Source: Eggerthellaceae bacterium UBA5808 | Lineage (GTDB): Bacteria > Actinomycetota > Coriobacteriia > Coriobacteriales > Eggerthellaceae | Assembly (NCBI GenBank): GCA_002417975.1 | Contig: DIDE01000120.1 | Span: 1-16,102 of the forward strand | Reading direction: 5' to 3' | DNA: 16,102 bases | In this document: positions 1 through 6,951 of the stretch, one piece after another | Layout of the letters: every line of letters begins with the position of its first letter | Position numbering within the stretch: the stretch's first letter is position 1 | Position numbers and translations under genes: made by a program | Notes under the pieces: generated by a model | The model's input: only the letters and a program-made list of their open reading frames with translations | Told to the model about the DNA's origin: nothing | Databases searched by the model: none

Positions 1-130
1 TAGGCAATGGAATAGGACCTGATACCTTAGCACCCGTTTTCTGAGCGGTATCGACAATGAGTTTCGTGGATTGATCCACGATCTCATGGTCGTAGCCTTT
101 CAGGCGAATGCGAATCTTTTGATTAGCCAC
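1..130 (-). CDS. rpsJ: 30S ribosomal protein S10 (N-terminal part, cut by window edge)
   Basis: The first 43 codons are present and read MANQKIRIRLKGYDHEIVDQ and onward, the typical start of bacterial S10, a small-subunit head protein that also takes part in NusB/NusG-linked antitermination. The start codon is GTG at 130-128. It is chosen because a strong Shine-Dalgarno GGAGGT lies at 138-143, seven bases upstream, and because the protein aligns from this residue. The gene follows fusA on the same strand after 46 bases with no visible terminator, so it is probably co-transcribed with the str genes and begins the S10 ribosomal operon to the left of the window. The family is certain; only the C-terminal part is missing. 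Confidence 0.96.
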   Translation of the reverse strand, partial: MANQKIRIRLKGYDHEIVDQSTKLIVDTAQKTGAKVSGPIPLP

Positions 131-176
131 TTAATTTACCTCCGTCAAACAGCGTTTCGCTTACGTCCATAAGGCA

Positions 177-2279
177 CTAAGCGTTACCGCCAGCCTTGCT
201 GATAATCTCTTCTGCTACCGTTTTAGGAACTGGCTCATACGCATCAAACTGCATGGTATGAGATGCACGTCCCTGTGTGCTGCTGCGAAGGTCGGTTGCA
301 TAACCGAACATCTCGCTCAACGGCACCTTTGCGGTAATAACCTTTGCATTGCCTCGATCGCCCATACCTTGAATCTGGCCACGACGACTCGAAAGATTGC
401 CCATCACATCGCCCATGTATTCCTCAGGCGTTTCGACTTCGACAGACATAACTGGTTCAAGGATAACCGGGCTTGCCTTTTTCAAAGCAGCCTTAAGTGC
501 CATAGAACCAGCGACCTTAAATGCAGCCTCTGAAGAGTCGACCTCGTGATAAGAACCATCGATCAGCTCAACCTTGACATCGACAACCGGATAACCGGCA
601 AGAACACCATTGTTAAGAGCTTCTTGGATGCCCTTATCAACAGAGCCAATGTATTCCTTTGGAATAGATCCGCCGACAACCTTATTCTCAAAGGTATATC
701 CAGCACCAGATTCCTGAGGCTCCAAGTTGATAACTGCATCGCCGTACTGACCACGACCACCAGACTGACGAACGAATTTACCCTGAACGTTCGTTACGGC
801 CTTCGTCGCTGTCTCACGGTATGCAACCTGAGGTTTACCAACGTTAGCGTCTACCTTGAACTCACGAAGCAGACGATCAACGATGATTTCAAGATGCAAC
901 TCACCCATACCGGCGATGATCGTTTGACCAGTTTCACGATTTGTAGAAACGCGGAACGTCGGATCCTCTTCGGCGAGTTTCTGTAAAGCAACGCCAAGCT
1001 TATCCTGCTCAGCCTTGGTCTTAGGCTCAATAGCAACATCGATAACTGGATCAGGGAACTCCATCGATTCAAGAACGATAGGATTGTCCTCATCGCACAG
1101 TGTATCGCCCGTCGTCGTGTCCTTAAGACCGACAGCTGCAACAATGTCACCAGCAGAGCACTTATCAACATCAACACGCTGATTTGCGTTCATTTCGAGC
1201 AGACGACCAATACGTTCCTTTTTATCTTTGGAACCATTCTGGATGTAACTGCCTGCTTCAAGCGTACCGGAATACACACGGAAGTAGGTCAATTTACCAA
1301 CAAACGGGTCGGTCATGATCTTAAATGCCAAAGCAGCAAATGGAGCTTTGGGATCACTTGGACGAGATTCTTCTTCGTCAGTATCAGGATTGGTGCCCTC
1401 AATAGCAGGAACATCAACAGGGCTCGGCAGATAATCAACAACGGCATCAAGCAGTTCCTGAACGCCCTTGTTCTTATATGCAGAACCGCACAGTACTGGG
1501 TTAAGCTCATTATTAATCGTACCCTTGCGGATAGCAGCCTTGAGCTCAGCGACACTAAACTCTTCGCCCTCGAGGTACTTTTCCATAAGGTTATCGTCGC
1601 ACTCAGCCGCAGCTGCTACGAGTTCTTCGCGACGCTCTTTAGCGACATCAACGAACTCATCAGGGATGGCATCCATAGGCTCAGGATACGTCATGCCCTT
1701 ATCGTCAGCCTTGAAGTCCCAAGCAGTCATCGTAATGAGGTCGATTAGACCCCAGAAGTTATCCTCGGCACCCATTGGTACCTGAATAGCATGTGCTGGA
1801 GCAGCAAGACGCTCATGCATCGTATCGATCGCATGGAAGAAATCAGATCCAACGCGGTCCATCTTATTGATGAAAGCGATACGAGGGACATTGTAACGAT
1901 GAGCCTGACGCCAAACGGTTTCTGACTGAGGCTGTACACCAGCGACAGCATCAAAAACTGCAACCGAACCATCGAGAACACGGAGAGAACGTTCAACTTC
2001 AGCGGTGAAGTCAACGTGACCCGGGGTATCAATGATCTGAATACGATACTTCTGGTTATCTTTGTCCCAGTAGCAGGTAGTCGCAGCGGACGTAATGGTT
2101 ACGCCACGTTCCTGTTCCTGTTCCATCCAGTCCATCGTCGCGGCACCATCATGTACCTCGCCGATCTTATGGGTCTTACCTGTGTAATAGAGAATACGCT
2201 CAGTCGTGGTCGTCTTGCCCGCATCGATGTGGGCCATGATGCCGATGTTGCGCGTATCCTTTAACGATGTTTTCGACAT
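177..2279 (-). CDS. fusA: Translation elongation factor G (EF-G)
   Basis: A 700-residue protein, the usual EF-G length. EF-G is the cytosolic GTPase that drives translocation of tRNA and mRNA on the ribosome and, with ribosome recycling factor, splits post-termination ribosomes. The G-domain motifs are in order: P-loop AHIDAGKTTTTE (about 16-27), switch I RGVTITSA (about 58-65), DTPGH (84-88), NKMD (138-141) and the GSAYKNKG G5 region (about 265-272). Domains II to V follow without a break. The ATG lies 17 bases after the rpsG stop, so the gene belongs to the rpsL-rpsG-fusA operon. The ribosome binding site is weak (a G-rich AGAGGGGCGG stretch overlapping the end of rpsG), which suggests coupled translation. 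No EF-Tu gene follows; rpsJ comes next. Confidence 0.98.
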   Translation of the reverse strand: MSKTSLKDTRNIGIMAHIDAGKTTTTERILYYTGKTHKIGEVHDGAATMDWMEQEQERGVTITSAATTCYWDKDNQKYRIQIIDTPGHVDFTAEVERSLRVLDGSVAVFDAVAGVQPQSETVWRQAHRYNVPRIAFINKMDRVGSDFFHAIDTMHERLAAPAHAIQVPMGAEDNFWGLIDLITMTAWDFKADDKGMTYPEPMDAIPDEFVDVAKERREELVAAAAECDDNLMEKYLEGEEFSVAELKAAIRKGTINNELNPVLCGSAYKNKGVQELLDAVVDYLPSPVDVPAIEGTNPDTDEEESRPSDPKAPFAALAFKIMTDPFVGKLTYFRVYSGTLEAGSYIQNGSKDKKERIGRLLEMNANQRVDVDKCSAGDIVAAVGLKDTTTGDTLCDEDNPIVLESMEFPDPVIDVAIEPKTKAEQDKLGVALQKLAEEDPTFRVSTNRETGQTIIAGMGELHLEIIVDRLLREFKVDANVGKPQVAYRETATKAVTNVQGKFVRQSGGRGQYGDAVINLEPQESGAGYTFENKVVGGSIPKEYIGSVDKGIQEALNNGVLAGYPVVDVKVELIDGSYHEVDSSEAAFKVAGSMALKAALKKASPVILEPVMSVEVETPEEYMGDVMGNLSSRRGQIQGMGDRGNAKVITAKVPLSEMFGYATDLRSSTQGRASHTMQFDAYEPVPKTVAEEIISKAGGNA

Positions 2280-2296
2280 AATTCTCTACCGCCCCT

Positions 2297-2767
2297 CTAC
2301 CAGCGATAATGCGAAAACGCACGATTTGATTCGGCCATCTTGTACAGGTCTTCACGCTTCTTCACTGATGCACCGGTATTCTCGGCTGCATCCATGATCT
2401 CGGCTGCAAGACGCTGTCCCATGGTGTGCTCTTTGCGTGAGCGCGAAAAGTCGACGATCCAGCGGATCGCGAGCGTCGTCGCACGACGAGAGTTGACTTC
2501 CATAGGCACCTGGTACGTTGCTCCGCCTACACGCTTAGGCTTAACCTCAAGCGTCGGACGAACGTTGTCCATTGCCTTTTTGAATACGGACAGAGCATCC
2601 TGTCCTGTTTTTTCCGCTACGATATCAAATGCACCGTAGACAATACCTTCAGCGGTAGATTTTTTACCGTCGAGGAGTACTTTGTTGATCAGCTGGGTTA
2701 CCAGCCGGTTGTTAAACACTGCATCCGCCTGCACTTCGCGGCGGGTGGCTGCTGCACGACGCGGCAT
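2297..2767 (-). CDS. rpsG: 30S ribosomal protein S7
   Basis: A 156-residue protein, the standard bacterial S7 length. S7 nucleates assembly of the 3' domain of 16S rRNA and lies near the E site. The sequence opens MPRRAAATRREVQAD and contains the conserved VGGATYQVPMEV stretch (about 81-92) followed by the RWIVDFSR helix and an Arg/Lys-rich C-terminal half ending in FSHYRW. The ATG is preceded by AAGGAA (2771-2776 region), five to six bases away. It sits between rpsL (39-base gap) and fusA (17-base gap) on the same strand. In Escherichia coli S7 represses its own operon by binding the rpsL-rpsG junction; whether that occurs here cannot be seen. Confidence 0.98.
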   Translation of the reverse strand: MPRRAAATRREVQADAVFNNRLVTQLINKVLLDGKKSTAEGIVYGAFDIVAEKTGQDALSVFKKAMDNVRPTLEVKPKRVGGATYQVPMEVNSRRATTLAIRWIVDFSRSRKEHTMGQRLAAEIMDAAENTGASVKKREDLYKMAESNRAFSHYRW

Positions 2768-2806
2768 AAAGCTTCCTTTCGTTGGAACGTGTGGTACTGG
2801 ATCCGC

Positions 2807-3181
2807 TTATTTCTTGGGTTTCTTTGCACCGTAACGGCTACGAGCCTGAGCTCGATCGCTCACAGCAGCGCAATCCAATGCAGCACGGATCACCTTATAA
2901 CGAACACCTGGAAGGTCCTTTACACGACCGCCGCGAATAAGCACCATTGAGTGCTCCTGCAGGTTATGACCGATACCAGGAATGTATGCAGTCACTTCCA
3001 TGCCATTCACGAGACGGACACGCGCGACCTTACGCAATGCCGAATTAGGCTTTTTTGGGGTTGTCGTGTATACACGAGTGCATACACCGCGCTTTTGGGG
3101 ATTTCCCTTAAGCGCCGGGGTCTTCTTCTTGTCGACCGACTTCTGGCGGCCCTTGCGGACCAGCTGGTTAATAGTAGGCAA
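2807..3181 (-). CDS. rpsL: 30S ribosomal protein S12
   Basis: A 124-residue protein and first gene of the str operon. S12 lies at the decoding centre and controls accuracy; mutations in it give streptomycin resistance. Conserved blocks are visible: MPTINQLVRKGR at the start, the TTPKKPNSALRKVARVRL segment (about 40-57) with the lysine that is changed in streptomycin-resistant strains, and the second resistance loop with IRGGRVKDLPGVRY (about 83-96). The sequence at 87-96 looks wild type. The start is TTG (3181-3179): no ATG or GTG fits the family start, and AAGGAG lies at about 3189-3194 with normal spacing. TTG is an unusual start for so highly expressed a gene. Upstream are a leader of about 90 bases and a promoter. 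Confidence 0.98.
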   Translation of the reverse strand: MPTINQLVRKGRQKSVDKKKTPALKGNPQKRGVCTRVYTTTPKKPNSALRKVARVRLVNGMEVTAYIPGIGHNLQEHSMVLIRGGRVKDLPGVRYKVIRAALDCAAVSDRAQARSRYGAKKPKK

Positions 3182-3253
3182 GGCTTGCTCCTTCGTTTAC
3201 CTATAGATCTTTTCTTTACGTGTGCGCTCAGCTGATACGCACATGAAAACAAA

Positions 3254-3269
3254 CGTCCTACTCAGGACG
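3254..3269 (-). repeat. Small hairpin at the 5' end of the str operon leader
   Basis: The arms CGTCCT (3254-3259) and AGGACG (3264-3269) form a perfect 6-base-pair stem with a 4-base loop. If the promoter at 3279-3308 is right, transcription starts near 3272 and this hairpin occupies the very 5' end of the rpsL-rpsG-fusA message. It could protect the 5' end or be chance; no T-run follows, so it is not a terminator. Confidence 0.45.
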
Positions 3270-3278
3270 CAAACGGAA

Positions 3279-3308
3279 ACTTTATCACCGGGTTATCAAC
3301 GTGTCAAA
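3279..3308 (-). promoter_or_regulatory. Probable promoter of the str operon (rpsL-rpsG-fusA)
   Basis: On the minus strand a perfect -35 box TTGACA (3308-3303) is followed after 18 bases by TAAAGT (3284-3279), which carries the extended -10 element TGA directly before it. Transcription would start near 3272, giving a leader of about 90 bases before the TTG of rpsL. It is the only consensus-quality -35 box I found between rpsL and sdaA on this strand. Confidence 0.6.
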
Positions 3309-3511
3309 CGCCACGCATCCGGGTGTATCTACTAGGATTAGCAGACATAACGTTACACGTTCTTCCAGTTCAACTAAGGTAATTTGATATCTTTAAGCTA
3401 CTAATTTTCATCCTTATGGTCTATCGTTCACATCTTTTCATCATATTCTTTTTTATTAACAAAGTTTTTACCTCCACTGCCCCTCACAAGCACAGAGTTC
3501 CCATACACATA

Positions 3512-3520
3512 TGATATAAA
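3512..3520 (+). promoter_or_regulatory. Probable extended -10 promoter of sdaA
   Basis: TGATATAAA matches an extended -10 element (TGnTATAAT). The -35 position about 17 bases upstream (ACAGAG) is poor, which extended -10 promoters can tolerate. Transcription would start near 3527, about 58 bases before the sdaA ATG. Confidence 0.4.
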
Positions 3521-3585
3521 TTGGAACGTAACAACATACATATTCATGTTCGTGCAACCATTCTGCTACATCGCAAAGGATTACC

Positions 3586-5211
3586 ATGACAACACTTCGC
3601 TTTAAAGATATCATCGGACCTATCATGGTTGGGCCATCAAGCTCTCATACAGCTGGCGCATTGCGTATCGCTTTTATGGCACGCCAATTATGCAATGCCC
3701 CACTCCGTCGCGTCGAATTCCGTCTCTTTGGTTCGTTTGCACAAACCTATCACGGACATGGTACCGATCGAGCACTCGTTGCTGGCATCCTTGGACTCGC
3801 AACTGACGATATCCGCATACGTTCCTCAATCGAACTTGCATCTTCAAAAGGCATCGAATGCGTGTTTACACCGCTCCCTCAAGCAAGCTGCGATCACCCC
3901 AATACGGTAGAAATAGTCATGACAGATTCCAACGACCACACGGTAGAAGTGCGTGGCATCAGCATCGGCGGAGGTATGGCACTCCTTACACGCATTAACG
4001 ACGTGGATCTTTCTATTAGCGGGGAGCGCACAAGTCTTGTTATTAAACAGCGCGACAGCGTAGGTGTCCTTGCACACATTACCCATTGCATAAGCGAGCA
4101 CAATATCAATATCGCAACTACACGTCTCTATCGAGAACGAAAAGGATCGGTTGCGGTCACCATCGTCGAAACCGATGCACCTATTCCCGCAGATCTTCAG
4201 CGAGATATCGAAAGCGCTCCAGATATTCAGCTGTTACGTGTTATCCCCGCAATCGATATCGTAGCTGACACAGACGAATGCGATGCTAAAGCACTCTCTT
4301 TTGCACAATCAGTTGATTTTACTTCGGCAGATGATATACAAACCTGGTGTGTACAGCACGACAACGCATCACTTGCTAAAGCATTCCGAACTAGAGAATA
4401 TGCATGCGCGAAGGCAGAAGGAACATCAGAAGACACTGATGACTATGCCAATAAAGTACTTGAAGTCATGCACTCTTCACTTATGCTCCCGCTTGATAAG
4501 CCGCTCAAAACTATGGGCGGTCTCATTAGTGGGACCACGCATACGCTCGTCGAGCATATGCCTGCATCTCAAATTTGCGATGACCAACTTGCACATTTAA
4601 TTATCTATTCAATGGCAGTCCTCGAAACCAATGCATCAATGGGTCGAATCGTTGCCGCACCAACTGCAGGATCAGCCGGCGTCATTCCAGCAGTATTGCA
4701 TCTTATGCGTGAGCAAGGGCACACGAATGATCAATTGCGAGAAGGCCTCTACGCTGCAGCAGCAATCGGATATCTTGTCACACGTAACGCAACTGTTTCG
4801 GGCGCTGAAGGTGGATGCCAAGCGGAAGTTGGCACAGCAAGCGCTATGGGCGCAGCTGCAATCGTTCAAATCGCAGGAGGAAGCGCTGCGCAATGCTTCG
4901 ATGCCGCAGCAACTGCACTTTCGAATAGTATGGGACTCGTTTGTGACCCTATTGGTGGACTCGTCGAAGCGCCCTGTCAAAGACGCAATGCAATGGGCGC
5001 AGCAAATGCTTTTATTGGCGCTCAGATTTCACTTGCACATATCCCTAATCTCGTTCCATTTGATGAAACAGTACAGGCTTTATACAAGGTTGGTCAGTCA
5101 TTACCGTTTGAGCTGCGCGAAAGCGCTTTAGGCGGTCTTGCAGCAACGCCAACTGCATGTGCATGGTGCGAGACTCGAAATTCACACCATGGATGCAAGT
5201 CAGCACAGTAG
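3586..5211 (+). CDS. sdaA: L-serine ammonia-lyase, iron-sulfur-dependent, single chain with ACT domain
   Basis: A 541-residue cytosolic enzyme that deaminates L-serine to pyruvate and ammonia using a [4Fe-4S] cluster. The N-terminal (beta) domain carries GPSSSHTAGA (16-25). An ACT ligand-binding fold follows (about 148-222, SLVIKQRDSVGVLAHIT), then the catalytic (alpha) domain from about 245 with PTAGSAGV (359-366) and SGAEGGCQAE (405-414). C411, C453 and C464 have the spacing C-x41-C-x10-C expected of the three cluster ligands. The order beta-ACT-alpha equals the two Bacillus subunits SdaAB (with ACT) and SdaAA joined in one chain. The tail has further cysteines (C525, C528, C537). The ATG is preceded by AAAGGA (3575-3580). 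It appears to be transcribed alone. The enzyme class is oxygen-sensitive, which fits an anaerobe. Confidence 0.95.
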   Translation: MTTLRFKDIIGPIMVGPSSSHTAGALRIAFMARQLCNAPLRRVEFRLFGSFAQTYHGHGTDRALVAGILGLATDDIRIRSSIELASSKGIECVFTPLPQASCDHPNTVEIVMTDSNDHTVEVRGISIGGGMALLTRINDVDLSISGERTSLVIKQRDSVGVLAHITHCISEHNINIATTRLYRERKGSVAVTIVETDAPIPADLQRDIESAPDIQLLRVIPAIDIVADTDECDAKALSFAQSVDFTSADDIQTWCVQHDNASLAKAFRTREYACAKAEGTSEDTDDYANKVLEVMHSSLMLPLDKPLKTMGGLISGTTHTLVEHMPASQICDDQLAHLIIYSMAVLETNASMGRIVAAPTAGSAGVIPAVLHLMREQGHTNDQLREGLYAAAAIGYLVTRNATVSGAEGGCQAEVGTASAMGAAAIVQIAGGSAAQCFDAAATALSNSMGLVCDPIGGLVEAPCQRRNAMGAANAFIGAQISLAHIPNLVPFDETVQALYKVGQSLPFELRESALGGLAATPTACAWCETRNSHHGCKSAQ

Positions 5212-5430
5212 TGCTGCCTCTTACATAAAGCGTAGTAGCCATAGAGAATGCAACTCATGCTCTCTCCATAGAACGATGTTGTTGTCGTATTCGTGCGCGA
5301 CAATAAGTCACATGCGACAAAACAGCACAAATTTCTACATATGTGATATGAATTCTTCTCTCAAAAGAATGATCTTTGTAGTATCTTACAGAGTGAAATA
5401 AGGTAACAAAGCGTATAAGAACTACCTATT

Positions 5431-5474
5431 CGATGAAGCATCGTTTGGACATCATGTCACGATCGCTTTCATCG
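5431..5474 (+). repeat. 44-base long imperfect hairpin
   Basis: Three nested complementary blocks are in register: CGATGAAGC (5431-5439) with GCTTTCATCG (5465-5474, one bulged T), ATCGT (5440-5444) with ACGAT (5459-5463), and GACAT (5448-5452) with ATGTC (5454-5458). Together they can form roughly 19 base pairs with small bulges. No T-run follows on either strand, so a simple terminator is unlikely. It may be a structured leader element or a DNA-level binding site. Confidence 0.65.
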
Positions 5475-5517
5475 TTGTGCCATATGGTTTCAGAAGATGG
5501 CATACGGAAGAGCATAA

Positions 5518-5556
5518 AGTGCATCAGAGCAACAGGTACGAAAGCATAGATGCACT
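5518..5556 (+). repeat. Inverted repeat AGTGCATC/GATGCACT upstream of the membrane gene promoter
   Basis: Two perfectly complementary 8-base arms (5518-5525 and 5549-5556) are separated by 23 bases. They lie just upstream of the predicted -10 box at 5583-5588. This would suit an activator or repressor binding site, or a second stem of a structured leader if transcription starts further upstream. Confidence 0.45.
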
Positions 5557-5582
5557 GGCAAAGGCAACATGTATCTCTGTAG

Positions 5583-5588
5583 TATAGT
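5583..5588 (+). promoter_or_regulatory. Possible -10 box of the type IV ABC-like membrane gene
   Basis: TATAGT differs from the -10 consensus at one position and lies 28 bases before the ATG at 5617. No good -35 box is present 16-18 bases upstream. If it is real, the transcript starts near 5595, which would exclude the upstream in-frame ATG at 5569. Confidence 0.3.
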
Positions 5589-5616
5589 TAGTCGGATACC
5601 TATGAAAAGGAATTCC

Positions 5617-6762
5617 ATGAATATCAGCATTAAGAATGCCAACCAGATGATCGACGGTCTTGTAGAGCGTCCGCCAATGAGCAAACGGGCCGACCATATA
5701 CTTAACTTCTGCTTTGCAATTTCCGTCGCACTAACAGGAGTCGTCTGTGCAATCTATACACTCCAGTTCGCCGCAATAGCAGATACACTTGATTCAAGAC
5801 AAATTTTTACAAGCAGCATTTATATAGCGATGCTCACGTTAAGCGCTGCAGGATGCCTAGCTATCGTTGTTTACAACTTTAGTACCCATATGAAAGCCAT
5901 TCGGATCATTGCGCGTATCACTATGGTCTTACTACTAATTGACTTCGTCATGTGCATAGCTATTTCGGGTCTTCATCCGCTCGAGCTTGTTTATCTATTC
6001 CAAATTGGTAGTCTTATCGTTTTTCAGCTCTATACTGACCAAAAACTTGCGCGCAATTCAACATTTTCATCGCCATGGGACATGAGTAAAGACAAAGATC
6101 GAAGCAGCTACATTCCGTTGAACTTTTTTAATATCTTCTGGGTATTTCTGATTTCGTCTATCTTAGGTTTAGTCGTCGAAGTTATTTATCATGCACTCGT
6201 ATTTGGTGGCTATCAAGACCGTGCGGGTATGCTTTGGGGGCCGTTCTCCCCTATCTACGGATTTGGTGCTGTACTCATCACGATTGCGCTCAACCGCTTT
6301 TGGAATCGAAACGGTCTCATCATTTTTCTAATTGCCGGTATCATTGGTGCTGCATTCGAATTTTTTGTAAGCTTCTTTATGGAAACGGCTTTCGGAATCG
6401 TTGCATGGGATTATTCAGGGACATTCCTTAACATCCAAGGTCGAACAAACTTTGCATTCTTCTGCGCCTGGGGATTGCTAGGCGTTGTCTGGATTAAGCT
6501 TATCCTGCCAACGGTACTGCGCGTCGTTGATGCAATTCCCCTTAAACTGCGTGCTGGACTCACCGTTATATTCGCCTTGTTCATGATCGCCGACGGCGTA
6601 ATGACTATGGCAACGCTCGATTCATGGTACAAACGTCAGGCAAACGAACCGGCAATCACATCAGTCGAAAAGTTCTGCGAAAAACACTACGATGATGAGT
6701 TCATGGAAAACCGCTTCGAGTCGATGTCTATCGATCCAGATCTTTCCTCAAGAATTCACTAG
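5617..6762 (+). CDS. Multi-pass membrane protein, putative ABC-transporter type IV (CmpB) family
   Basis: A 381-residue integral membrane protein with about nine hydrophobic segments (near 29-54, 66-88, 98-118, 121-139, 169-193, 210-226, 233-257, 277-299, 312-332). The C-terminal half carries the marks of the putative ABC-transporter type IV family: GMLWGPFSPIYGFGA (204-218) and WDYSGTFLNIQGR (264-276), then an aromatic-rich helix with WGLLGVVW. The N-terminal half of four membrane segments is not part of that core and I do not recognise it. The start is set at 5617 because AAAAGG (5605-5610) lies six bases upstream; in-frame ATGs at 5569 and 5602 lack such a site. No ATPase gene is adjacent, so the transporter label is family convention only. 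Substrate unknown. Confidence 0.8.
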   Translation: MNISIKNANQMIDGLVERPPMSKRADHILNFCFAISVALTGVVCAIYTLQFAAIADTLDSRQIFTSSIYIAMLTLSAAGCLAIVVYNFSTHMKAIRIIARITMVLLLIDFVMCIAISGLHPLELVYLFQIGSLIVFQLYTDQKLARNSTFSSPWDMSKDKDRSSYIPLNFFNIFWVFLISSILGLVVEVIYHALVFGGYQDRAGMLWGPFSPIYGFGAVLITIALNRFWNRNGLIIFLIAGIIGAAFEFFVSFFMETAFGIVAWDYSGTFLNIQGRTNFAFFCAWGLLGVVWIKLILPTVLRVVDAIPLKLRAGLTVIFALFMIADGVMTMATLDSWYKRQANEPAITSVEKFCEKHYDDEFMENRFESMSIDPDLSSRIH

Positions 6763-6787
6763 TAATCATCAGCATACTGCACGCCAA

Positions 6788-6847
6788 TGCACCTTCATGC
6801 CGCTCTCTTGAGAGCGGCATGTTGCATATTAACAAAGAGAAGGTGCA
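6788..6847. repeat. Nested inverted repeats between two convergent genes
   Basis: Outer arms TGCACCTTC (6788-6796) and GAAGGTGCA (6839-6847) are perfectly complementary. Directly inside the left arm is a 26-base palindrome (6796-6821) with 12-base arms CATGCCGCTCTC and GAGAGCGGCATG around a TT centre. Eighteen AT-rich bases separate it from the right outer arm. The GC-rich inner hairpin probably ends transcription of the membrane gene, and perhaps of the opposing gene, although no proper T-run follows on either strand. An imperfect stem GTTGCAT/ATGCgCAAC (6866-6887) lies next to it on the side of the minus-strand gene. Confidence 0.75.
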
Positions 6848-6951
6848 CAAAAACGTGCCAACGTCGTTGCATAAAATAATGCGCAACACCAATGTACCTA
6901 CTGATGTCGCGCAAAGAAGAACAAGACTTGAACCTATTACTTCAGAACGCC

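Larger units (their letters stand above)
3182..3585. other. Divergent intergenic region between rpsL and sdaA
   Basis: These 404 bases separate the minus-strand str operon from plus-strand sdaA. They hold the str promoter and leader hairpin on the rpsL side and a probable extended -10 promoter on the sdaA side. The middle part (about 3310-3500) is AT-rich, with runs such as TTCTTTTTTATTAAC. I see no open reading frame with a ribosome binding site, no tRNA and no other convincing structure there. Confidence 0.7.
5212..5616 (+). other. Long non-coding stretch between sdaA and the type IV ABC-like membrane gene, rich in inverted repeats
   Basis: About 405 bases without a convincing gene. Besides the separately listed 5431-5474 and 5518-5556 repeats it holds: a bulged hairpin AGAGA-(2)-GCA / TGC-TCTCT (5243-5265) soon after the sdaA stop, without a T-run; TTGTCG/CGACAA arms (5282-5287, 5298-5303); a direct repeat GCGACAA (5297-5303, 5314-5320); and ATTCTT/AAGAAT arms (5352-5357, 5365-5370). 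No classic Rho-independent terminator of sdaA is visible. The region could be a leader or a multi-site operator; I match it to no known riboswitch. Confidence 0.6.

Noticed and set aside
5138..5401. 87-codon plus-strand open frame overlapping the end of sdaA
   Set aside because: It overlaps conserved sdaA codons in another frame, has a Ser/Arg/His-rich random-looking translation and no binding site.
5490..5684. 64-codon minus-strand open frame with a hydrophobic stretch before the membrane gene
   Set aside because: It overlaps the predicted promoter and the 5' end of the membrane gene and shows no ribosome binding site; most likely chance.
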